Positions 7,907 through 15,739 of a stretch of 61,803 nt of DNA are shown here, one piece after another. The notes below the pieces were generated by a model, which saw nothing but the letters and a program-made list of their open reading frames with translations, was not told the origin of the DNA and did not search any database. Source of the DNA: an uncultured Oscillospiraceae bacterium (GTDB lineage: Bacteria > Bacillota > Clostridia > Oscillospirales > Acutalibacteraceae). The stretch lies in contig CABTZO010000001.1 of NCBI GenBank assembly GCA_902489335.1, forward strand, positions 1-61,803, in the 5' to 3' direction. A program made the position numbers and the translations under genes. Each line of letters starts with the position of its first letter. Positions within the stretch are counted from its first letter, which is position 1.

Positions 7907-8557
7907 TCAAATTGTTGTTTGCAATTTCAAAGGGAACAAATTATTTATTCTGTCTTTCAAACTGTCGTATAAATCTTCTCTCACACTTGTCATTACAATC
8001 GGCAGATTTGTCCTTTTCGATAGCTCTTCGGCTTTTTTTACAGAGTTTAAAATATCTTTTTCGTCGGTTGCACTGCCGATATTTGAATTATTTATAATGC
8101 CGGTGAAATGAAATCTTGAAGCAAATTCAATCTCTTCCATTATTTTTATTATGTCTTCCACTTCAGAGCTTAAAGGTCTGTAAAAATTAACTGTAACAAA
8201 CATATCATATTCGTCTTCCCCCACTCTCGAATGCAGTCTTCCTAAAGCAAGGGCTCCTCTTTCGTCTCCGCCGACATCGACGATGAAATTAAAATCTTTT
8301 TCATCTGCGACAGAATACATTTGTTGAGGAAGAGATGGAATATCTAAATTACTGTTTGCAAAGTCTGAGGCAATGAGTTCAATATTGTATTTTGATAAGA
8401 TTTCTTTGCTGTCCTTTGTTCTGAAATAGGGATTGACTATATCAAGATCGGCAATTTTTATTTTTTCGTTTTCCTTTGCCTTTTTTATAGCCAAATTTAC
8501 CGCAACATTTGTTTTCCCGCTGCCGTAATGACCGGCAATAAATGTAACTCTTTTCAT
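7907..8557 (-). CDS. ParA/MinD/CobQ-like P-loop ATPase in the VOR operon
   Basis: 216 residues from the ATG at 8557, whose A is shared with the ilvE stop (TGATG), a coupled start; an in-frame ATG 10 codons upstream is less likely. Walker A is GHYGSGKTN near the N terminus, followed by KIADLDIVNPYFR (a deviant-Walker-type segment), and the central FIVDVGGDERGALALGR is a Walker B/switch-like region. This belongs to the SIMIBI class (MinD/ParA/CobQ), but the partner is unknown. Its location between aminotransferase and VOR suggests a role tied to the pathway, possibly cofactor or cluster handling; that is inference. Confidence 0.8.
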   Translation of the reverse strand: MKRVTFIAGHYGSGKTNVAVNLAIKKAKENEKIKIADLDIVNPYFRTKDSKEILSKYNIELIASDFANSNLDIPSLPQQMYSVADEKDFNFIVDVGGDERGALALGRLHSRVGEDEYDMFVTVNFYRPLSSEVEDIIKIMEEIEFASRFHFTGIINNSNIGSATDEKDILNSVKKAEELSKRTNLPIVMTSVREDLYDSLKDRINNLFPLKLQTTI

Positions 8558-9651
8558 CAATCTTTTAAGTTGAGCGGATAGGTCCAACCCATAAAGTCTT
8601 CAAGTTTTCCTGTTTGCATTCCGTAAAGGGTGTCGTAAAGTTTTTGGGCAGTTTCTCCGACTTTTCCGTCTCCGACTTGATAATCTTTTCCCTTATAATT
8701 TAAAACCCCGATAGGTGAAATTACAGCTGCGGTTCCGCTCGCAAAAATTTCTTTCAAACTATTATCTTCTGAAGCTTTGAGTATGTCATCAATAGAAAGT
8801 TTTCTTTCACTGATTTTCATTCCCCAATGTTTTAATAGCTTGATAACAGAATCCCTGGTGATGCCGGGCAATATTGTTCCGCTGTCAAGAGGAGCGGTAA
8901 TTACTTCATCACCGATTTTGAAGAAAGCGTTTGAAGTGCCGATTTCTTCGACATATTTATGTTCCAAAGCATCAAGCCAAAGGACATCTTTACAGTTATA
9001 TTTCATAGCATTCTTAGAAGCTCTCATTCCTCCGCCGTAGTTTCCTCCGACTTTGGCAAATCCGGTTCCGCCGGGCACCGCACGAACATATTCGTCTTCG
9101 ACATAAATTCTCGTTGTGCTGAGTCCTCCGTCATTTGCCGCATAATATGAACCTGTTGGGCTGAGAATTATCATAAATTTATAGTGCTTTGCGGGAAGAA
9201 CGGAAAAAGAAACTTCGTCTCCAAAGATAAACGGTCTGATATACATCGCCGTACCTTCAAGTTTTGGCATCCAATCGGCGTCAACCTTGATTAACTGTTC
9301 AACCGCTGCGACCAACAGGTCATCCGGTAAATCCGGAATACACATTCTCTCGTTTGTGTTTTTCATTCTCTTGACATTCATATCCGGTCTGAAAATCTGA
9401 ATGCCTCCGTCCGGGCGTCTGTATGCTTTCATTCCCTCAAACATCATCTGAGCATAGTGAAGAACGCAGGACGCGGGTTCAATCAGAAAAGGTTCATTCG
9501 GAACAATTCTTCCGTCGTGCCAGCCTTGATCTTCATCATAATCCATTACAAACATGTGATCGGTAAAATATCTTGCAAAACCGAGCTTTGTTTCATCTTC
9601 CGGTCTTTTCTTGGGACTTTTTGTCCTCTCAACTCTAAAATTGTAACTCAT
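8557..9651 (-). CDS. ilvE: Branched-chain amino acid aminotransferase
   Basis: 364 residues, normal for the fold-type IV BCAT group II. The PLP lysine is in the GFAKVGGNYGGG segment; other family marks are MFEGMKAYRRPDGGIQIFRP, EIGTSNAFFKIGDEVITAPL and TILPGITRDSVIKLL. It interconverts isoleucine, leucine and valine with their 2-oxoacids using glutamate/2-oxoglutarate. GAAGGAT sits 6 bases upstream of ATG. In the operon it would take the VOR product 2-oxoacid to the amino acid, or the reverse. Confident assignment. Confidence 0.95.
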   Translation of the reverse strand: MSYNFRVERTKSPKKRPEDETKLGFARYFTDHMFVMDYDEDQGWHDGRIVPNEPFLIEPASCVLHYAQMMFEGMKAYRRPDGGIQIFRPDMNVKRMKNTNERMCIPDLPDDLLVAAVEQLIKVDADWMPKLEGTAMYIRPFIFGDEVSFSVLPAKHYKFMIILSPTGSYYAANDGGLSTTRIYVEDEYVRAVPGGTGFAKVGGNYGGGMRASKNAMKYNCKDVLWLDALEHKYVEEIGTSNAFFKIGDEVITAPLDSGTILPGITRDSVIKLLKHWGMKISERKLSIDDILKASEDNSLKEIFASGTAAVISPIGVLNYKGKDYQVGDGKVGETAQKLYDTLYGMQTGKLEDFMGWTYPLNLKD

Positions 9652-9669
9652 TGTATCCTTCTTTCTTTA

Positions 9670-10458
9670 TTATAAATTATAAATTTCTGCTCTTCTGTCA
9701 TTAAAGACATTAATATCTCGGCGAATTTTATTGACTGTTTCAAAATTGCACTCGCAAAAATCAATCTCTTCTTTACCGCCTAAATTGTAAAGTTCATTTC
9801 CCAAAGGGTCAAAGGCTATGGAATTTCCTCCGTAAACTGTTTTTTCTGCCTTTCCACACGAATTACAGGAAACCGCAAAGATTTGATTTTCAATTGCCCT
9901 CGCCTTTAAAAGTGACTTAAACTGTTCAATCCTTTCTTTGGGCCACTGGGCGACGACAAAAATCAATTTTATCCCATCAAGTGCAAGACTTCTTATCAAT
10001 TCGGGAAATCTCAAATCGTAGCAAATTATTACCGCAGCTTTTTCTCCGTCGACTAAAAATGTCTTATACCCTTTTCCTTTTTCAAAATATTTGTCTTCTT
10101 CCATCGGTGAAAATAGGTGACATTTATCATATTCGCAAATAACGGTTCCGTTTCTGTCAAATACAAAAGAAGTATTGTATATTTTGCCGTCATTTTTTTT
10201 ATTCATCACGCTTCCGGCAACAGCATTCACCTTATATTTTTTACAGAGTTCACCGAAAAGTCTTTTCGTCTTTTCTCCGTTTATGTCGGCAAATTCCGAT
10301 AAATCATTTTTAGGAAAAAATCCCACATCCCACATTTCAGGATAAACAATAACATCCGGATTTTTTGACAATGCTTTATCGAACATCTTTTTAGCCAAAT
10401 CATAATTTGATTCTTTATTTAGAAAAGTCATATTCATTTGGCAACATGCTATTTTCAT
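9670..10458 (-). CDS. Nitrilase-superfamily carbon-nitrogen hydrolase, omega-amidase (Nit2)-like
   Basis: 262 residues with the complete Glu-Lys-Cys triad: glutamate in VYPEMWD (residue about 42), lysine in YDKCHLF (about 110) and cysteine in VIICYDLRFPEL (about 147). Length and motifs fit the YafV/Nit2 branch, whose members hydrolyse omega-amides of 2-oxoacids such as 2-oxoglutaramate. Sitting between an acyl-CoA ligase and an aminotransferase, it could remove the 2-oxoglutaramate formed if glutamine serves as amino donor; this is inference. AGGTGAT precedes the ATG; 8 bases separate it from the upstream ligase gene. Confidence 0.85.
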   Translation of the reverse strand: MKIACCQMNMTFLNKESNYDLAKKMFDKALSKNPDVIVYPEMWDVGFFPKNDLSEFADINGEKTKRLFGELCKKYKVNAVAGSVMNKKNDGKIYNTSFVFDRNGTVICEYDKCHLFSPMEEDKYFEKGKGYKTFLVDGEKAAVIICYDLRFPELIRSLALDGIKLIFVVAQWPKERIEQFKSLLKARAIENQIFAVSCNSCGKAEKTVYGGNSIAFDPLGNELYNLGGKEEIDFCECNFETVNKIRRDINVFNDRRAEIYNL

Positions 10459-10466
10459 AATATCAC

Positions 10467-12734
10467 CTACAGTTTATTTCTCTGTATTTTTCCGCTTATG
10501 GTTTTCGGGAGACTATTTCTAAAGACAACTTTTCGCGGATATTTATACGGAGCGGTATTAGATTTTACATATGTCTGAATTTCTTTTATAAGTTCTTCAC
10601 TGCCCTCTGTTCCGTCAACCAATACCACACTCGCTTTAACAATCTGACCTCTTATCTCATCTTTTTCGGCTGAGACTCCACATTCCAAAACATAGGGTAG
10701 TTCCATTATTACGCTTTCAATTTCAAACGGTCCGATTCTATAACCGGATGATTTAATAACATCGTCAACTCGTCCGACATACCAGAAGAATCCGTCTTCG
10801 TCTCGCCAAGCAGTGTCTCCTGTATGATAAGCTCCGTCATGCCAAACTTCCTTGGTTTTTTCATCATCGTTATAGTAACCCATAAAGATTCCGGGCGTAT
10901 TCTTGGCTGAAGTTTTGACAACGATTTCACCGATTTCACCGTTTGGCAAACTGTTTCCTTCTTCATCGACTATATCAACATCATAAAGAGGAGTTGCCTG
11001 TCCCATTGAACCGAATTTATGTGTGTTGCCCATTAAATTTGCTATTACGAGAGCAAGCTCGGTCTGACCGAATCCCTCCATTATTTCAAGCCCCGTACTG
11101 TTTTTAAACTGTTTGTATACTTCCGGATTTAAGGCTTCACCGGCTGTTGTCATATGTTTGATGCTTGAAAAATCATACTTTGATAAATCTTGTTTAATCA
11201 TCATTCTCAGGATTGTAGGTGGTGCACAGAATGAAGTTATACCGTATTTCTCGAAAAGAGGCATTATATCCGCCGCATCAAAACGGTCAAAATCATATAC
11301 GAAGACTGCACCTTCACAGAGCCATTGTCCGTAAAGTTTTCCCCACATAGCTTTGGCCCAACCGGTTTCGGCAATTGTAAAATGAAGACTGTTGTGTTCA
11401 ACTCCGTGCCAATATTTTGCCGTTATGTAATGTCCTAAAGCATATTTATAGTTATGCATCGCTATTTTGGGATAACCTGTAGTTCCGGAAGTAAAGAACA
11501 TCAACATTGGGTCATTTCCGCAAGGAGAATCGTTTCTTCTTCTAAAATGGGTGCTGAATAACTGATATTCTTCGTCAAAATCATGCCAGCCTTCTCTCTC
11601 TCCGCCGACAAGAATTTTGTTTTGAAGTTTTCCGACTTTCTCTTCGGCCAGTTCTACCTGATGAGCAACATCACCGTCCGCGGTACATAAAATTGCACTG
11701 ACTCCGGCACTTTCAAATCTGTATTCAAAATCATGGGATTGTAGTTGATTTGTTGCAGGAATTGCTATTGCACCGAGTTTATGCAGTCCTAAAATTGCAA
11801 ACCAAAATTGATAATGTCTTTTAAGAACAAGCATAACCCTGTCTCCGCGTTTAATACCCAAAGATTTGAAATAATTGGCCGCTCGAGCAGAATTTTTTCG
11901 CATGTCATCATAGGTAAATTTTCTTTCAACTTTGTCTTTCGACAGATGAATCATTGCTGTTTTTGTCGGATCTTTTTTTGCTACTTTGTCAACAACATCA
12001 AAAGCAAAATTAAAATTATCATCATTTTTGAATTTGATATCAAGTAAGGACCCGTTTTCATCTTCATGAAGCTCAATGAAATCTGCGCTTACACCGTGCT
12101 TAGATGCTTTTATAGGTGCAATTACCGTCTCTCTCGTTTTCTTTTCGTTTTCTTCTTCTCCCGGCAAAACAACGGCAAGGAAAAAACAATCTTCTCCGTT
12201 TACGGCTATCATTCCGTGAGGTGTTGCGCTGTTATAGTAAATACTGTCGCCCTCATTAAGATATTCAATATGATCTCCGACTTGAACTTTAAGGCAACCG
12301 CTCATAACATAATCAAATTCTTGACCTTTGTGTTTTGTCAAATGAATTGGTCTGTTTTGTAGCTCTTGGCTGAACTCATATTTAACAAAATAGGGTTCTG
12401 CTATCTTTTTACGAAAAAGCGGAGCAAGATTTTTTATATCTATTCCCGGTTCTTTTGCAGTCTCCTGTCCTTCGCCTTTTCTTGTGACATTGTAAAACGA
12501 AAGATGTGCGCTAACCCCTTCTAAAATATCGGTTACACCTATATCAAAAACCAAGGAACATTTATGTATAAATGTAAACGGAAAGTCCTGTGTTCCGCTC
12601 TCAAAATTTCTATATTCCTCTAAACTGACATCTGTCTTTTCAGCCATTTCTTCCTGTGACAGACCTGAAATTTCGCGCATTTCCTTTATTCTTGTAGCTA
12701 TTTCAAATAATTTTTCTGCTGCAACAGTTGTCAT
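10467..12734 (-). CDS. Fusion: XRE helix-turn-helix + cupin + AMP-forming acyl-CoA synthetase
   Basis: 755 residues in three parts. Residues 10-72 are an XRE-type HTH (RIKEMREISGLSQEEMAEKT...). Residues 115-190 are a cupin barrel (HKGQEFDYVMSGCLKV, EGDSIYYNSATPHG). Residues 240-755 are an ANL ligase with SGTTGYPK (416-423), GEALNPEVYKQF, GFGQTE, YHTGDTAWRDEDGF and the terminal KTISGKIQRNKL containing the catalytic lysine. The ligase part resembles short/medium-chain acyl-CoA synthetases. HTH plus cupin is a common regulator design, so the enzyme may also bind DNA or be gated by a ligand; inferred. It is the first gene after the T-box, with AAGGAGG 8 bases before ATG. Confidence 0.88.
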   Translation of the reverse strand: MTTVAAEKLFEIATRIKEMREISGLSQEEMAEKTDVSLEEYRNFESGTQDFPFTFIHKCSLVFDIGVTDILEGVSAHLSFYNVTRKGEGQETAKEPGIDIKNLAPLFRKKIAEPYFVKYEFSQELQNRPIHLTKHKGQEFDYVMSGCLKVQVGDHIEYLNEGDSIYYNSATPHGMIAVNGEDCFFLAVVLPGEEENEKKTRETVIAPIKASKHGVSADFIELHEDENGSLLDIKFKNDDNFNFAFDVVDKVAKKDPTKTAMIHLSKDKVERKFTYDDMRKNSARAANYFKSLGIKRGDRVMLVLKRHYQFWFAILGLHKLGAIAIPATNQLQSHDFEYRFESAGVSAILCTADGDVAHQVELAEEKVGKLQNKILVGGEREGWHDFDEEYQLFSTHFRRRNDSPCGNDPMLMFFTSGTTGYPKIAMHNYKYALGHYITAKYWHGVEHNSLHFTIAETGWAKAMWGKLYGQWLCEGAVFVYDFDRFDAADIMPLFEKYGITSFCAPPTILRMMIKQDLSKYDFSSIKHMTTAGEALNPEVYKQFKNSTGLEIMEGFGQTELALVIANLMGNTHKFGSMGQATPLYDVDIVDEEGNSLPNGEIGEIVVKTSAKNTPGIFMGYYNDDEKTKEVWHDGAYHTGDTAWRDEDGFFWYVGRVDDVIKSSGYRIGPFEIESVIMELPYVLECGVSAEKDEIRGQIVKASVVLVDGTEGSEELIKEIQTYVKSNTAPYKYPRKVVFRNSLPKTISGKIQRNKL

Positions 12735-12751
12735 TTCAGTTTCCTCCTTAT

Positions 12752-12791
12752 AAAAAAACGCACCCGTCTCAATGATTTTTCATTGAGACGG
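12752..12791 (-). terminator. T-box regulated terminator
   Basis: Minus-strand hairpin CCGTCTCAATGA-AAAA-TCATTGAGACGG (12764-12791) followed by GTGCG and seven T residues (12752-12758). Its 5' arm overlaps the region that pairs in the antiterminator downstream of the T-box core, the standard alternative folding. RBS of the first gene follows directly. Confidence 0.9.
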
Positions 12792-13026
12792 ATGCTAATC
12801 ATCCGCGGTACCACTCAAATTGCGACAAATATGTCGCCACTCACAGAGCCCAACAGCTCCTTTGCACTAACGTAGCAATTCACGAAAGACCCTACTAAAT
12901 AAAAATTTTTCAAATCTCCAGCTCAGAAGTGATAAGCAATTGGCGTTTTTTATTATCGGTTCTCACCAACCACCGACTCTCTTTAATAAAAATTCGCCTG
13001 CCGTCTTCATCACAGCTTTTTTTGTT
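12752..13026 (-). promoter_or_regulatory. T-box leader, isoleucine specifier (AUC) proposed
   Basis: About 275 nt between promoter and first operon gene. The T-box core GAGTGGTACCGCGG reads on the minus strand at 12803-12816, with bulge UGGU suiting an A73 tRNA. Stem I shows the expected AGAGAG and GGTGGTTGGTGAGAACC elements. Before the TGAGC that follows stem I, the sequence is CTT-ATC-ACTTC; placing the codon 5 nt before TGAGC, as I recall for Leu and Val T-boxes, gives AUC (12931-12933), Ile. CUU (Leu) one codon earlier is the alternative. A competing terminator follows. It turns the operon on when tRNA-Ile is uncharged. Confidence 0.9.
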
Positions 13027-13032
13027 TTCTGA

Positions 13033-13061
13033 ATTCTATATCTAATGTATTTTTTTGTCAA
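13033..13061 (-). promoter_or_regulatory. Promoter of the T-box/VOR operon
   Basis: Consensus TTGACA (13056-13061), 17-base spacer and TAGAAT (13033-13038) on the minus strand, placing the start near 13026, just before the T-box leader. I see no clear terminator for gdhA between here and its stop at 13166, so read-through from gdhA into the leader is possible. Confidence 0.8.
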
Positions 13062-13165
13062 TATATAATTTGTTTTTTATTAAAAACAACAAAGTTTAAT
13101 TGAGAAATATATTTTGTTTTTGTTGACTTCGCCCTATATTTGAACTTTTTATTTTAATTTTGATA

Positions 13166-14497
13166 TCAAACAACACCTTGGGCCATCATGGCATCGGCTA
13201 CCTTCAAAAATCCGGTTACATTTGCACCTAAAACAAGATTACCCTTGTCGTTATATTCTTCTGCAGCATCAGAAATATTGTAGTATATATTTTGCATTAT
13301 TTTTTCCAAATGTTTATCAACCTGCAAAAAGCTTTTTGCAAGCCTCTGAGAGTTTTGCGACATCTCTAAAGCAGAAACGGCAACCCCACCTGCATTTGCA
13401 GCTTTTGCCGGTCCAAAAATCACCTTACTGTTCTGGAAATATTTTACTGCATCAATTGTTGTTGGCATATTTGCACCTTCTGCAACCAAAATACATCCGT
13501 TTTTACACAGCTCCTTTGCATCATCAAGTAGCAATTCATTTTGCGTTGCACAGGGAAGCGCAATATCACAGGGGATATTCCAAGGACGTTGACTGGGAAA
13601 ATATTCCGCTTCTTTCCTATATTGTAAATATGAGTGGATCCTCTCTTTTTTATTTTCTTTAACTTCTTTTAAGACTTCAAGGTCAATGCCGTCTTTATCA
13701 TATATAAATCCGCTCGAATCAGATGCGGTCAAAACTTTTGCCCCCATTTCGATTGCCTTTTCAATAGCATAGATAGCTACGTTTCCTGAACCTGATATTG
13801 AAACTTTTTTGTTTGCTAAACTTGCTCCCATTGATTCCAGCAGAGTTTCAACAAAATAAATAAGTCCGTATCCGGTTGCTTCGGTTCTTGCGAGTGATCC
13901 ACCGTAGCTGAGGCCCTTTCCCGTTAAAACACCTACATATTTATTTGTTATTCTCTTGTATTGACCGAAAAGATATCCTATCTCTTTTGCGCCGACTCCT
14001 ATATCTCCTGCCGGAACATCGGTATCTTCTCCGATGACTCTGTATAATGATGTCATAAAGCTCTGGCAAAGTCTCATGATTTCATTGTCACTCTTGCCTT
14101 TAGGATTAAAATTGCAACCACCCTTACCGGCACCGATTGGAAGTGAAGTCAAAGAATTCTTGAAAATTTGTTCAAAAGCTAAGAATTTTATAACCGAAAG
14201 ATTTACAGACGGATGAAATCTGAGTCCTCCTTTATATGGCCCTATCGCTGAGTTAAACTGGATTCTATACCCTCTGTTGACTCTAACTTTTCCGTTATCA
14301 TCAATCCATGGCACGCGAAAAACATATAATCTTTCAGGCTCAACAAGTCTTTCCATGAGTGCAGCTTTTTGATATTCCGGATGAGCATCTAAAACAGGTT
14401 CAATTGATTTTATAAAGGCTCTGCTTGCCTGTAAGAACTCTGCTTGACCACGATTATTATCTTCCAAATAACTGATTATCTTTGATCCGTATGACAT
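13166..14497 (-). CDS. gdhA: NADP-type glutamate dehydrogenase
   Basis: 443 residues from the ATG at 14497, preceded by GGAAGGAAAAG; a 22-codon upstream extension is open but starts inside the promoter and is rejected. Motifs: GPYKGGLRFHPSVNLS, PIGAGKGG with the catalytic lysine, DVPAGDIGVGAKEIGYLFG and SGSGNVA for the nucleotide fold. Length and motifs fit the hexameric family I enzyme, used mainly for ammonium assimilation. It supplies glutamate, the amino donor for IlvE and the precursor of the arginine operon in this window. Confidence 0.95.
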   Translation of the reverse strand: MSYGSKIISYLEDNNRGQAEFLQASRAFIKSIEPVLDAHPEYQKAALMERLVEPERLYVFRVPWIDDNGKVRVNRGYRIQFNSAIGPYKGGLRFHPSVNLSVIKFLAFEQIFKNSLTSLPIGAGKGGCNFNPKGKSDNEIMRLCQSFMTSLYRVIGEDTDVPAGDIGVGAKEIGYLFGQYKRITNKYVGVLTGKGLSYGGSLARTEATGYGLIYFVETLLESMGASLANKKVSISGSGNVAIYAIEKAIEMGAKVLTASDSSGFIYDKDGIDLEVLKEVKENKKERIHSYLQYRKEAEYFPSQRPWNIPCDIALPCATQNELLLDDAKELCKNGCILVAEGANMPTTIDAVKYFQNSKVIFGPAKAANAGGVAVSALEMSQNSQRLAKSFLQVDKHLEKIMQNIYYNISDAAEEYNDKGNLVLGANVTGFLKVADAMMAQGVV

Positions 14498-14534
14498 TAT
14501 ATTTCTTTTCCTTCCAATTTTCTTTGACTTTGAT

Positions 14535-14563
14535 ATTATATTATCAATAACAGCAAAATGCAA
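14535..14563 (-). promoter_or_regulatory. Promoter of gdhA
   Basis: Minus-strand TTGCAT (14558-14563), 17-base spacer and TATAAT (14535-14540), about 40 bases before the chosen ATG at 14497. It also shows that the longer reading frame starting at 14563 cannot be translated from this message. Confidence 0.7.
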
Positions 14564-14588
14564 TATTATATTGATAATCTTTCAAAAA

Positions 14589-14614
14589 AATAAAGGCTTG
14601 GAATCAAGCCTTTA
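14589..14614 (-). terminator. Terminator for the small membrane protein gene
   Basis: Inverted repeat AAAGGCTTG-GAAT-CAAGCCTTT; on the minus strand it is followed by ATTTTTTT, a good terminator about 90 bases after the gene ending at 14704 and before the gdhA promoter. Confidence 0.75.
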
Positions 14615-14703
14615 TTCATCTTTAGTTATTTTTGTTGTATTTTCAATGCATCGTGTATTTTATTTGTATATTTTGTATAGTGCGTTATTTTCGAAATTGC
14701 AAG

Positions 14704-15045
14704 TTATTTATTTTTACTTGCATTTTTATGAGACTTTTTTTGCTTTTTAGATTGAACTTGTCCCTGATTTTTTCTGCTTTCATATATTTCAACAGCTTGA
14801 TTATGAATTCTTTCTTTTTTAGCTTTTAGAATTTCGTTTTTCTCTTTCTTTTCTCTTTTTATTTGCTCTTTTGTCTTTTGTCTGTTCGGATGAATAGCAA
14901 CAAGTTCATCGAAGGTATCTTTTGCAAAAGGCTTGACTATAGGGAGTCTATTTGCAAAATAATAAAAATTAAGCGTCAATAAAGTAGCTCCTAAAGATGC
15001 GGTAAAAACAAGTGCGCTTTTTGCAAATAAATTTTGTTCTTTCAT
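14704..15045 (-). CDS. Small single-span membrane protein with highly basic tail, unknown function
   Basis: 113 residues from the ATG at 15045, chosen because GAGGAG lies 8 bases upstream; the GTG at 15054 abuts that site and is unlikely. One hydrophobic segment (about residues 8-28) is followed by a soluble, very lysine-rich, probably helical tail (EQIKREKKEKNEILKAKKER) ending in many K and S residues. The charge suggests binding to RNA, DNA or membrane lipid head groups, but nothing specific can be recognised. Own promoter and terminator, so monocistronic. Confidence 0.65.
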   Translation of the reverse strand: MKEQNLFAKSALVFTASLGATLLTLNFYYFANRLPIVKPFAKDTFDELVAIHPNRQKTKEQIKREKKEKNEILKAKKERIHNQAVEIYESRKNQGQVQSKKQKKSHKNASKNK

Positions 15046-15074
15046 AATTTTCACTCCTCTATTTTATTATAACG

Positions 15075-15103
15075 ATGATATCTTTTTTAAATTTACCTGT
15101 CAA
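15075..15103 (-). promoter_or_regulatory. Promoter of the small membrane protein gene
   Basis: Minus-strand TTGACA (15098-15103), 17 bases, TATCAT (15075-15080); the RBS GAGGAG follows about 20 bases downstream. Confidence 0.6.
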
Positions 15104-15205
15104 CTGCTCGTTTTGACTCTTGTTTTATTTAACAATTCTTAAAAGCTTCGATATTTTCTTTTACATCTCAAATATGTTAAAATGTACAGGTTGTAGGAGG
15201 AGTGA

Positions 15206-15736
15206 ATGAAGGAACTTTTTAAAAATTTAAAAAAAGAATATTTAAATAAACAAACTTTAATATACATGATTTTCGGTCAATTGACAACTGCCGTCAGTCT
15301 CGCTACTTTCTATTGCGGAAAATTTCTTTTTGCCGGTTTTGAAAACACATTTAAAAACTTTCCCGGAGCTTTTATACTTGCAAAGCCTTATTTGTGGGCT
15401 AATGTTTTTTCATGGTTCTGTGCCGTAACTTTTTCTTTCTTGACCAGCAAATATCTTGTGTTCCACAGTGCAAGCAAGAATAAGGCTTTTTTCAAAGAAG
15501 GAATCAACTTTTATAGCGGAAGACTTATTTCTTTGTTTTTCCAACAATTCGGTCTCTACCTTTTGGTAGAAAAGCTATATATCTCACCGTTTATTTCTAA
15601 AATGTTGACAGGTTGTGTAGTGGTAGTATTAAACTTTTTCTTTGCAAAATACATATTTTACGGTGCAAACAATTCAACAGAAAAAGAATATAAAAACAAC
15701 AAAAAAATTGAAACAAATCAAGAAATGGAGGAATAA
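15206..15736 (+). CDS. GtrA-like membrane protein
   Basis: 176 residues with four hydrophobic segments (about 18-40, 58-82, 105-125 and 130-150). The pattern FGQLTTAVSLATF near the start and SFLTSKYLVFHSAS in the middle (N/SF..s+.wvF) are typical of GtrA-family proteins, which are thought to help move lipid-linked sugars across the membrane or modify cell-surface polysaccharide. The C-terminal 25 residues are a charged tail. TAGGAGGAG stands just upstream of ATG, and the ABC ATPase gene starts 4 bases after its stop, so it leads a three-gene cluster. Confidence 0.75.
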   Translation: MKELFKNLKKEYLNKQTLIYMIFGQLTTAVSLATFYCGKFLFAGFENTFKNFPGAFILAKPYLWANVFSWFCAVTFSFLTSKYLVFHSASKNKAFFKEGINFYSGRLISLFFQQFGLYLLVEKLYISPFISKMLTGCVVVVLNFFFAKYIFYGANNSTEKEYKNNKKIETNQEMEE

Positions 15737-15739
15737 AGT

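Noticed and set aside
10709..10966. Additional open frames opposite or inside long genes
   Set aside because: They lie in alternative frames of clear genes, lack RBSs and encode no recognisable domains.
13081..13165. Terminator for gdhA
   Set aside because: The stretch is AT-rich but I found no stable stem with a T run.
14498..14563. 22-residue N-terminal extension of GdhA
   Set aside because: It lies across the predicted promoter and spacer, and the shorter protein has the normal length.
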